A stretch of DNA of 53,271 bases, from NCBI GenBank assembly GCA_905214795.1, contig CAJMNM010000020.1:1-53271 (forward strand), in the 5' to 3' direction. The stretch is from an uncultured bacterium. Its GTDB lineage: Bacteria > Bacteroidota > Bacteroidia > Bacteroidales > Bacteroidaceae. The notes under the pieces were generated by a model that saw only the letters and a program-made list of their open reading frames with translations, had not been told where the DNA came from and made no database searches. Numbering within the stretch: the first letter of the stretch is position 1; the number at the start of each line of letters is the position of its first letter. The position numbers were made by a program, and so were the translations under genes. Of the stretch, positions 25,411 through 33,457 are shown one piece after another.

Positions 25411-25442
25411 TAATAGAATAGTTTATAATATCAAAGGTTAGA

Positions 25443-25480
25443 GGCGTCTCGGGAGTAATTCCCGGGGCGCTTCTTTTTTA
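25443..25480 (+). terminator. Terminator after LW-peptide 1
   Basis: An 11-bp stem with G-T pairs (25444-25454 with 25460-25470) and a 5-nt loop is followed by TTCTTTTTT. Confidence 0.8.
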
Positions 25481-25644
25481 TATGATATGCTGTAAATCTG
25501 ATGGTGTATTGATTTTTATACAGTTGGATGGTGGGATTTGCTGTAGTTATTCGTATATTTTTATATAAATTTTATAACTGCCGGACGATGGGTAATGAAT
25601 CCGCCGATTGTTTCCGGTGCATTGTATTGGATTCGATGAATTTT

Positions 25645-28107
25645 ATGAAAAAACATTTTATTATGAAACACATTTCCTTTATGATGGGGAAAAAGGTCTT
25701 GGCCGCCGTATTGCTTTTGCTGTCTGGCGGAACGGGCGCTTTTGCCCAAGAGTGGATTGATGTGACAAGTGCTTACATCAAGAATGCGGATTACAGTGAG
25801 GGTAATACTGGATGGACCTTGACTGGTGACAAAATCACCCTTAATGCTGATTTCCGGAATGCTGAAATTTATGATAGAAAAAGATCTGTTTCTCAGCAAA
25901 TTAATGGCTTGCCCGTTGGTACGTATAAGGTGAGTGTAAGAGGATATTATCGGGCCGGAAATGATAATACGGCTTATACGGCTCATCAAAATAGTTCAGA
26001 GGTGATACAGGGGTATCTTTTTGTGGATGACGCGACAGAACCCCTTGTGTCTGTTTTTTCTGTCGACCCGAAGCCGGCTGATATAAATCTTTCCGGAAAC
26101 TGGTTTAAACCGTCAGATTTGGGTGGCGCTGGTTATCCTACCAGTATGGAGGCTATGCGTAGGTTTATTGATGCGTTTCCTACGTACTATATTAATGAGT
26201 TGGAATTTACGGTTACAGCCGACAATCCGGATGTGTTAATCGGAATCCGCACTGACGGTGGACCGTCTGGTCATTGGACTTGCTGGAGTGAATTCAAACT
26301 GTATGTTCAGAGCTCGACTTATGATGCGTTTCGTGCTCAATTGGATGCGTTGTCTGACATCAGCTCAGATTTGAAACAATTAGGCGCAACGGCCGCTGCG
26401 GCAGAACTGGACGCATTTTGCGCAACATATGACGGTTATAGCGAGCAGACTTCAGAGGATGAACTCAAGGCGGCTCTAGATGCTGTGAATGAGAAGATGG
26501 CCGAGACTAACGGAACGGTTGATTTGTGTACTACGTTCCAGGAGGCCGTTCTTAACGCAGAGACGCTTTTGGCAGACTGTGGAGGGGACGGAAAATACGC
26601 CGAATATGCCCAATGTGAGCAAGATCTGACTCAGCTTGAAACTTTAGTTGCGACGACAAAGAGCCAGCTGGCGGCTGCTGCGGTTGCAGGTTTGAAGACA
26701 ATGGTTCCGGAGCAGACTGAGGGCGTCAATGCGGAAATAGATGCTTTGCATGCGCGCATTTCATTCAATTATTCACTTGTGAACGTGAAGGGATTGGCGG
26801 AGAAAATCGGCGGACTGACCGAGAATGCAGCTTATCAAAAGGTGGAGAGTGATTTGGCTGTCGTAGACCTGACATATGATGTGATGAAAGCCGATGTGTC
26901 TGCCTTAAAGACTGTTTGCGTGGCTGCCATGACACCTGCGTTCCTTGCTAAGGCATCAAAAGAGCAACCGATTGATATGACCTGTTTTATAGTAAATCCT
27001 AATATTTATCAGAATAATGCCAATACCGGTACTTATCTGGCTCCAGATGGTTGGAATTGTGATGTTGCTGGTAGCAAGGATAACCATTTCCCGACTACGG
27101 ATGGGGAAGCAGACACAGATTTATTCTGTTACAGCTGGTCCGGAAACGCGGATAATACAATAGGAAAGGGTTGGTATTATCAGCAGATTGGTGGTACAGA
27201 CGGTGCGGTGAATCTGCCTGATGGTATGTATGTATTGAAGGCTGCTACTTATTCTACAGGCGGTGTAGATGCTGCTTATCTGTATGCCAGTGTAGACAAT
27301 ACAGCGGAGCAGATGGTGAAATCAAATATTAATACCGATGGTGCTGTTTATGACGCCGCACGTACCAATCTGGAAACAACAACAACGACTGAAGTGGTTG
27401 AAGTGAAGAATGGTGTGCTGTATATTGGAATGAAAGGCCGTAGTATAGATGAAGGCGGTTATGTTGGCGGAACCGGTAGGCAATGGAACGCAGATAACTT
27501 CCGTCTGTATTATGTGGGCGCGCTTGAAACAACGGTTAATCTGACTATGAAGGTAGACTGGGCGACATTGATGTTGCCGTTTGACGCTGAATTGCAAGAA
27601 GGTATGACGGCATATAGTTGTGCTTCAGTAGCCGAAGACGGTATGTTGAATCTGGTGAAGGTAGAAGACGGACTGAAGGCCAATGTACCTTATATTATCA
27701 ATGCAGCAACCGGTAACCGGTTTGAATTTACAGGTATCAGTTGTGCTGAGGCAGAGACTTATAAAGTAGGTCTGCTGACAGGAGTACATAATGAGACAGA
27801 AGCGCCGGTTGCAAGTTATGTACTTCAGAACCAGGAATCTGATGGATTAGCCTTTTACCGAGTGGCTGAGAATAAACAGCCTAAAGTGGGTGCAAACCGT
27901 GCTTATCTGACTTTACCGAAAACGTTGGGTGCCAATGTACGTGTTGTATATTTCCCGACAGATACAGATGGTGTAACAGATGTTGAGGCTGCAGATGTGA
28001 TGGTTGACGTTTATACTTTGGATGGTATCTGCGTGCGCAGTCAAGTGAAGAAGTCTGAGGCTCTGAAAGGACTGAAGGGAATTTATATCTTGAAAAATGT
28101 GAAGTAA
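25645..28107 (+). CDS. Large secreted modular protein D
   Basis: I chose ATG 25645 (MKKHFIMKHISFMMGKKVLA) as the start, because frames upstream give no signal peptide; ATG 25663 is an alternative. The product is 820 aa. The signal peptide core is VLAAVLLLLSGGTGAFA. A first jelly-roll-like module (about 35-220, WTLTGDKITLNADF to HWTCWSEFKLYV) is followed by long Ala/Glu-rich FIVAR-like helices (about 225-450) and a second module (about 455-635, ending WNADNFRLYYVG). The common C-terminal beta domain (DWATLMLPFDAELQEG ... ANVPYII) and tail VDVYTLDGICVRSQV ... GIYILKNVK close the protein. It is followed by a 52-aa LW-peptide gene 72 bp later. Surface location and binding are inferred. Confidence 0.86.
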   Translation: MKKHFIMKHISFMMGKKVLAAVLLLLSGGTGAFAQEWIDVTSAYIKNADYSEGNTGWTLTGDKITLNADFRNAEIYDRKRSVSQQINGLPVGTYKVSVRGYYRAGNDNTAYTAHQNSSEVIQGYLFVDDATEPLVSVFSVDPKPADINLSGNWFKPSDLGGAGYPTSMEAMRRFIDAFPTYYINELEFTVTADNPDVLIGIRTDGGPSGHWTCWSEFKLYVQSSTYDAFRAQLDALSDISSDLKQLGATAAAAELDAFCATYDGYSEQTSEDELKAALDAVNEKMAETNGTVDLCTTFQEAVLNAETLLADCGGDGKYAEYAQCEQDLTQLETLVATTKSQLAAAAVAGLKTMVPEQTEGVNAEIDALHARISFNYSLVNVKGLAEKIGGLTENAAYQKVESDLAVVDLTYDVMKADVSALKTVCVAAMTPAFLAKASKEQPIDMTCFIVNPNIYQNNANTGTYLAPDGWNCDVAGSKDNHFPTTDGEADTDLFCYSWSGNADNTIGKGWYYQQIGGTDGAVNLPDGMYVLKAATYSTGGVDAAYLYASVDNTAEQMVKSNINTDGAVYDAARTNLETTTTTEVVEVKNGVLYIGMKGRSIDEGGYVGGTGRQWNADNFRLYYVGALETTVNLTMKVDWATLMLPFDAELQEGMTAYSCASVAEDGMLNLVKVEDGLKANVPYIINAATGNRFEFTGISCAEAETYKVGLLTGVHNETEAPVASYVLQNQESDGLAFYRVAENKQPKVGANRAYLTLPKTLGANVRVVYFPTDTDGVTDVEAADVMVDVYTLDGICVRSQVKKSEALKGLKGIYILKNVK

Positions 28108-28179
28108 AAGAATTAAAAACACATGTCTTCCGGTAACTCCCGATATGTGGAGGCCGGAAGATTAAAAATGAAAATTAAT

Positions 28180-28338
28180 ATGAAAAGGAAAGATTATATA
28201 AGTCCAATTGTTGAATGTCGTTCAGTGCAATATCAGAATATGTTAGCGACCTCTGGTGTTCCGGCTGTGTCGGATGAAGAGGCAGGTATGGATGTAGAAG
28301 TATTTAGTAATCAGAATCAGTTTGGCGAGTTGTGGTGA
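28180..28338 (+). CDS. LW-peptide 2 (52 aa), partner of protein D
   Basis: The 52-aa peptide starts MKRKDYISPIVECRS, has the central NMLATSGVP and ends NQFGELW. The start at 28180 is chosen by likeness to the other two peptides; the frame is open further upstream to 28123. It has the same length as LW-peptide 1 but low identity outside the ends and the MLAxS centre. A strong terminator follows. Confidence 0.68.
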   Translation: MKRKDYISPIVECRSVQYQNMLATSGVPAVSDEEAGMDVEVFSNQNQFGELW

Positions 28339-28910
28339 TTATTGGAGAGATGTTTGAATCTGTAAATAATGGTAAACATGAAGAATGGCGGCAAAACAGA
28401 TAAATGGTTTTGCCGCCATTCTTGTTTCATTTTTATATTATTAGCCAGAAAAAGTGATATTAGTTGGATAAGAATACGATTTTTTGGCAAAAAAACGTAT
28501 TTTTGTACTTGTTAACTGTATGGGATACACGAAATCTTTGCTGAGAAAATAACCGTACTTCTTTTTATAGAAATGAGCGTCGGAGATTTTAAGAAGAATA
28601 AGAACCGATAGGATAGGATAATTCTGGGTGGAGATATAGATGTAGGACAGCTCTATGTAGATAATCTGTATGATGACAGAGCGTTTTTTGTTTCATTAAG
28701 ATGAAGTTTGTATTTGTAGTGCAATAATGAATCTGCCTTTTGTTAAAAACGTATATTCAAAGGTGGGCTTGGTGTGTTAAAGTTTGTACGTTTCTTTGTG
28801 AAAACCTGATTTTGCCGCCGTGCAGTTTATAGATTTTATGAGTCTGTTTTTTTAAAACGAAAAAGATTTTTATGCATAACATTAATATTAACCTAACAAC
28901 AATTGTACAA
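28339..28910. other. Intergenic region upstream of the 1320-aa gene
   Basis: It contains the terminator at 28381-28430, a possible isolated -7 box (TATTTTTG at 28498) without a clear -33 box, and the TTAACCTAAC leader element at 28888. No gene is supported. Confidence 0.55.
28381..28430 (+). terminator. Terminator after LW-peptide 2
   Basis: A perfect 17-bp stem (28381-28397 with 28407-28423) is followed by a T-rich stretch. Confidence 0.88.
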
Positions 28911-31900
28911 ATGAAAAGAAAGTTACTAGCCGTGTTTATGGCTTTTGTTGCCATAGGCATGATGGGCCAGACTATTCGCTTTAAAGCTGCGGCTTTGAAT
29001 GTGGATGGGTTGCCGCCAAAATTTAAAATAGGTCTGATAGGTGTTGATATGAATCCCGATGGTCCGCAAGAAGCCGGCACTGCGCAGATGAGTAGGCTGA
29101 TTGCGGAAAAAGGTTGGGCGTTTGTGGGAATATCTGAGGATTTTAATTATAATGATGAACTGATGTCGGCCATTTCGAATCATTATAATTCCGGTACATG
29201 GCGTGGAGAGATGAGCATTGATAATGGCAACCTTCTTGAAATGTTGGTTCATACAGACGGCTTGAATTTCCTGTGGCAGAAGACACTTGATGTAAGTGGT
29301 GAAACATGGGTTCGTTGGAACCAGACATATGGTAATCTGGAGAGCGGGTATGATGAAAACATAGAAAAAGGTTATCGCTATTATATGGTAAAGATGGCCG
29401 AAGGGATAGAACTGGATGTATATGTCTTACATATGGATGCTGAAACAAATCCGGAGGACAATGCGGCGCGTGCAAGTCAGATTACCCAGCTGGCAGATGC
29501 CATTATAGCGAGCAATAACGGTCGTCCTATATTGGTCTTAGGAGACACAAACTGCCGGTATACGCGTGATGATCTGAAAGGATTGTTTATTGATAGGCTG
29601 AATGCTGATCCGCGTTTTGATGTGCATGATCCGTGGGTGGATTATCAGTGGGATGGTGTTTATCCTGCATTGGGTTCTGCTTCATTGATGGTAGATCAGT
29701 ATGGACCTCAAAAAGGTGAGGTGGTTGACAAGATTTTCTATATTAACAATACGGCCAGCAACGGTGTAACCTTGAAGGCGAACAGTTATTTGCATGATAT
29801 CGATTTCTCGTATGATGACGGAACACCGATTTCTGACCATTATCCGGTAGTTGGTGACTTTACTATAGAGAAAGTAAATACTGGCATTGTAACCGGAACA
29901 TACCGTTTGCAGAATGTGGGGACAGAGCTTTATCTGAAACCAGGTGGCTGGTGGGGGACACATGCCATGGAAGGTGTGACCGGATCAGAGATTACGTTTG
30001 AGCCGTTACCGGATGGTGAATATACTTTAGTAACTACAATGGGCCATTTGTCTCATAATAATAATGACCCGTATATGGATACATCAGTCGAAGCGGCCGG
30101 TAGTTGGGAACTGCTTCCGTTGTCAGAAGGAAATCGTTACGCGTTTACTTATATGGCAGACGGACAGCGAATGGCTTTGGCTTCAGACGGTAATGGTATG
30201 GTTGTTTGTAAGGCTTATGATGAATCGGATGCTTTACAACAGTGGGTTATTAAATCAGAGCAGGAACTGAAGGACGAACTGTATAGTGGTACGGATGAAA
30301 TGCCTTATAACGCGACATTCTTATTGGATGGGGCAAATTTTGACCGTAATGATTCATTTAACAGCAGGTGGCAGGGAGAACCGACAATTGGCGGACTTGA
30401 TGGAGACGCTAATGGTAATTTTAATGCAGAAAAGTATAATGCTAAAAAGACCGGTTGGTTTGATAAAGATGTAGACTGGGATGTTTATCAGGAGATAGAT
30501 GTGCCTAATGGTTACTATACAGTATCTTGCCAGGCTTTTTTCCGTGACGGTGACGCACAGACAACTTCTTCATGGGTAAATGCTGAATTGTATGCCAATG
30601 GCGCAGTTAAGGATATACCTTCAATTCTGGATTATGCACAGTCGAACAGTTTGAGTGATGAAGACGTGAAAAACGGAAGCGGATATATACCTGACAGCCA
30701 GAAATCAGCTTCATACTATTTCAATGCCGGTTATTATCCGGTGTCTGTTGATGTTGAAGTGACCGATGGTAAGCTGAGACTAGGTATCAGAAAGAAAGAC
30801 GCAGACAAGAATGAGTCTTGGACTTGTTTCGATAATTTCCAATTGTTTTATCGTGGAAGAAATGCAGAAGAGCAGGCTGTATATGCGCGTGTAAAGGCAG
30901 CAATGGATGATGTTAATGCGAAAGTACAGACGCTTACACCTGAGGGACAGGCTGCTTTTGATAATTCAACAGTAGAAAATCGTTATTATAATAATGTTAT
31001 TTTAGGTGACGGAACAGAGGAAATACTTTTTTGTTATAACGCTTTGGCAACAGCGGCAAGAGCTCAGAAAACAATTGGTGCTGACATGACTTATGCAATA
31101 GTCAATAATGGTTTTGAATTAGGTACAACAGCTGGGTGGACCGTGACTCCTGCTTATGAAACCGTCATAGCAAGTCAAAGCGACAGCAGATTTACCACAG
31201 CTGGCGGTGAAGGAGAATATTTTTTCAATACATGGGATGAACCTGGTAAGGCTTGTCCGCCGTTGAAACAGTTTATGAAATTGAATGAAGGTGTTTATGA
31301 GTTGAAAGCATTAGTCGCTTCAGATCAAAACAATGTGGTTTATCTGATGGCCGGTGATCAGCATAATGACGGTATAACTACTCATTCAGCCGGACAGTTT
31401 GTAGAAACATCCATGAAGTTTATTGTAACGGGAAACGGCATAGAAATAGGTGTATCAGGAAGCAATAACGGAGTATTCTCTGCTGATGGAGGGCAATGGT
31501 TCAAGGCTGATAACTTCCGTCTGGCTTATGTGGGTGATGCTGATAATGCGCATGGTTATGTCCGTGTGAAAGCCGCCATAGATGATGTGACTGCAAAGAT
31601 ACAGACTATAGATGAGGCTTATCGAGAAGAATTTGATATTACAGATATTGTGAATCGCTTTGAATCATTTGAAATAAAAGGAGATGGCGATGAAGAAGTA
31701 AAAGAACTTTATGCTGAATTAGCTCAGGCTGTGAAATCACAGTGTTTTGCCGGCGCAGACATGACTTATGCCATTGTAAATAATAGCTTTGAAACCGGTG
31801 ATTTGACTGGATGGACTTTGCCATATGGTAATTCTGAAGATACGAAAGTTATTCAGCCGGCAGGAACATATCAGACAGAAGGTGCTGACGGTGAATATAT

Positions 31901-32873
31901 CTTTAATATTTGGTGGCAAGGAAAACCTATTATGCAGACAGTTGAGAATCTTCCTGCCGGTAAATATCAGCTAAGTGCACTTTATACGGGAGAATCTCCT
32001 GAAATAAGCGGTTTTTATCTCGTGGCAAATGGACTGGCTAGTCAGAAATTTATGACAGTAGAGACCGGTAAGTTCCAGGACGTATCTACTATCGTCAATG
32101 TCGGTCAGGATGGCAAGTTAACGATATGCGCACAGGGTGCTGATGAAAATGGTAATTATAATCCTGATAAATTCCATTTTTGGTATAAGGTTGATAACTT
32201 CAGATTGACTTATCTTGGAGCAGAACTGAGTCTGGATGAGAATATGTCAGATGAGATAGAAGCTGGAAATTATGCAACAGTAACAATGAAACGTAGTATG
32301 AAAGCTGGTCGATGGAATACGTTTGTTGTTCCATTCGCAATGTCTGTTCCTGAAGGTTGGGAAGTGAAGGAACTGGCGGATGAAACCTTGGCAGATGACA
32401 AATACTTGCATTTACGTTTTACGGATGCAGAAGCAATTGAAGCCGGAAAACCTTATATGGTACGTGTGAGCACAGATGTGAATGAGATTAAAGTTGAAAA
32501 TGTAGACGTGATTTCAACAACAAACGACGTGCGTATCGGAAATGTGCATTTTGTGGGAACATATGAACCGGGTAATGTTCCGGTTGGAGCTTACTTTATC
32601 AGTAATAACCTATTTTATTGTGCGGCCGATAATACCAACATCCTTAAAGGATATCGCGCCTATATTACGGTAGACGGCTCTGTTGAGATTAACGGTATAC
32701 GTTTTGTTGTGGATGATGAAACCGTGACAACAGTAGATGATATGAAGATGGGAGAGGTTACAGATGTCATCGGAATTTATAATATGAATGGTATGCGCCT
32801 TAATAAGATGGGACGTGGCGTAAATATCCTAAAGATGAGTGATGGAAGTATAAAACGTGTAATGATTAAATAA
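28911..32873 (+). CDS. Secreted endonuclease/exonuclease/phosphatase-domain protein with binding modules (protein E)
   Basis: ATG 28911 gives a signal peptide (MKRKLLAVFMAFVAIGMMGQ), so the upstream in-frame ATG at 28872 is rejected. The product is 1320 aa. Residues about 20-320 are an EEP fold: AALNVDGLP (metal-site Asn), VGISEDF (Glu), VLHMDAE, LVLGDTN (Asp, Asn, about 210) and PISDHYPVVGDF (Asp-His, about 307). The catalytic set looks complete, so DNase, phosphatase or phospholipase-type phosphodiester cleavage is expected. A beta-trefoil-like region (about 325-460), one long module (about 475-660), two GW-type modules (about 720-890 and 940-1105), the common C-terminal beta domain and a diverged tail (VIGIYNMNGMRLNKMG) follow. 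Gene architecture ties it to proteins B-D. It is followed by a 55-aa LW-peptide. Confidence 0.88.
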   Translation: MKRKLLAVFMAFVAIGMMGQTIRFKAAALNVDGLPPKFKIGLIGVDMNPDGPQEAGTAQMSRLIAEKGWAFVGISEDFNYNDELMSAISNHYNSGTWRGEMSIDNGNLLEMLVHTDGLNFLWQKTLDVSGETWVRWNQTYGNLESGYDENIEKGYRYYMVKMAEGIELDVYVLHMDAETNPEDNAARASQITQLADAIIASNNGRPILVLGDTNCRYTRDDLKGLFIDRLNADPRFDVHDPWVDYQWDGVYPALGSASLMVDQYGPQKGEVVDKIFYINNTASNGVTLKANSYLHDIDFSYDDGTPISDHYPVVGDFTIEKVNTGIVTGTYRLQNVGTELYLKPGGWWGTHAMEGVTGSEITFEPLPDGEYTLVTTMGHLSHNNNDPYMDTSVEAAGSWELLPLSEGNRYAFTYMADGQRMALASDGNGMVVCKAYDESDALQQWVIKSEQELKDELYSGTDEMPYNATFLLDGANFDRNDSFNSRWQGEPTIGGLDGDANGNFNAEKYNAKKTGWFDKDVDWDVYQEIDVPNGYYTVSCQAFFRDGDAQTTSSWVNAELYANGAVKDIPSILDYAQSNSLSDEDVKNGSGYIPDSQKSASYYFNAGYYPVSVDVEVTDGKLRLGIRKKDADKNESWTCFDNFQLFYRGRNAEEQAVYARVKAAMDDVNAKVQTLTPEGQAAFDNSTVENRYYNNVILGDGTEEILFCYNALATAARAQKTIGADMTYAIVNNGFELGTTAGWTVTPAYETVIASQSDSRFTTAGGEGEYFFNTWDEPGKACPPLKQFMKLNEGVYELKALVASDQNNVVYLMAGDQHNDGITTHSAGQFVETSMKFIVTGNGIEIGVSGSNNGVFSADGGQWFKADNFRLAYVGDADNAHGYVRVKAAIDDVTAKIQTIDEAYREEFDITDIVNRFESFEIKGDGDEEVKELYAELAQAVKSQCFAGADMTYAIVNNSFETGDLTGWTLPYGNSEDTKVIQPAGTYQTEGADGEYIFNIWWQGKPIMQTVENLPAGKYQLSALYTGESPEISGFYLVANGLASQKFMTVETGKFQDVSTIVNVGQDGKLTICAQGADENGNYNPDKFHFWYKVDNFRLTYLGAELSLDENMSDEIEAGNYATVTMKRSMKAGRWNTFVVPFAMSVPEGWEVKELADETLADDKYLHLRFTDAEAIEAGKPYMVRVSTDVNEIKVENVDVISTTNDVRIGNVHFVGTYEPGNVPVGAYFISNNLFYCAADNTNILKGYRAYITVDGSVEINGIRFVVDDETVTTVDDMKMGEVTDVIGIYNMNGMRLNKMGRGVNILKMSDGSIKRVMIK

Positions 32874-32885
32874 AAAGAAGGATAT

Positions 32886-33053
32886 ATGAAAAAAGAATAT
32901 ATAGAACCGGAAGTGAAAGTTCATGAGATACGCTTTGAATGTATGTTAGACGCTTCCGTGGGAGGTTCTCTTGGAGGCGTCGGTAATGGCGGAAGTGGTT
33001 CGGGTATGGAAGCTGATGCCAATGAAGATGCGTGGTCTGGAGATTTGTGGTAA
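32886..33053 (+). CDS. LW-peptide 3 (55 aa), partner of protein E
   Basis: The 55-aa peptide starts MKKEYIEPEVKVHEIRF, has a central CMLDASVGG, a glycine-rich stretch (GGSLGGVGNGGSGSG) and ends EDAWSGDLW. It starts 12 bp after the protein E stop codon, which suggests translational coupling. The glycine-rich middle is not present in the other two. Confidence 0.72.
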   Translation: MKKEYIEPEVKVHEIRFECMLDASVGGSLGGVGNGGSGSGMEADANEDAWSGDLW

Positions 33054-33084
33054 ACAGATTGAAAGATAATTAATAGAGTTTTTA

Positions 33085-33121
33085 TTTTAGAAGCCGTCCT
33101 TTAAAAGGGCGGCTTCTAAAA
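33085..33121. terminator. Terminator after LW-peptide 3
   Basis: A 16-bp stem (TTTTAGAAGCCGTCCT with AGGGCGGCTTCTAAAA, one G-T pair). A and T tracts on both sides allow activity in either direction. Confidence 0.85.
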
Positions 33122-33232
33122 TGATAAAATAATGATCAGGCAGTTACATGATGCTGCACTGAGAAAAAAACGGTTTGCTGTATCAAAAACTTCTGAATTG
33201 TTACCGATACTGCTAATTTTTCTTTTAAATTG

Positions 33233-33263
33233 TTTGCATTTTAACAAAAATCCTATATCTTTG
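33233..33263 (+). promoter_or_regulatory. Promoter of the leu operon
   Basis: TTTG at 33233-33236 and TATCTTTG at 33256-33263 are 19 bp apart, a full match to the Bacteroides consensus. Transcription should start near 33270, about 20 nt before the leader peptide. Confidence 0.85.
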
Positions 33264-33288
33264 CAGAAATTTAAAAAGAAAAACAGCT

Positions 33289-33369
33289 ATGCTATACGGT
33301 CTGACTATTTTGCTGGATATTCTAGGGATTCGATTGCAACGTGTCGTCGGAAGTGTGGTCTGTGCATGA
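33289..33369 (+). CDS. leu operon leader peptide (26 aa)
   Basis: The frame starts ATG CTA TAC GGT CTG and encodes 26 residues, of which 6 are Leu, 3 Ile and 4 Val. Clusters such as ILLDILGI and VVGSVV make it sensitive to shortage of all three branched-chain amino acids. It starts about 20 nt after the predicted transcription start and ends 21 nt before a strong terminator hairpin, which is the layout of ribosome-mediated attenuation. Confidence 0.8.
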   Translation: MLYGLTILLDILGIRLQRVVGSVVCA

Positions 33370-33390
33370 TAGTGTAGCAATGATATACGA

Positions 33391-33431
33391 AAGCCTTTCC
33401 CACTTTGTTGTGTGAAAGGCTTCTTTATTTT
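33391..33431 (+). terminator. Attenuator terminator of the leu operon
   Basis: A 9-bp stem AAGCCTTTC/GAAAGGCTT (33391-33399, 33414-33422) extends inward by CAC/GTG and is followed by CTTTATTTT. It lies between the leader peptide and leuA. An upstream segment near 33343 (ATTGC) can pair with GCAAT near 33377, a possible part of the alternative structure. Confidence 0.8.
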
Positions 33432-33457
33432 AGAAACAACGATAAAACACAAAAGAT

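Noticed and set aside
25528..25644. Longer N-terminus of protein D
   Set aside because: It would place about 40 residues before a normal signal peptide and gives no N-terminal features of its own.
11085..32873. Firm call of type IX secretion for the large proteins
   Set aside because: The C-terminal tails resemble sorting domains, but no type IX component is in the window and the tails lack the full known signature. Export route is left open.
33132..33377. 81-aa plus-strand frame upstream of leuA
   Set aside because: It overlaps the leu promoter and the leader peptide in another frame and is low in complexity.
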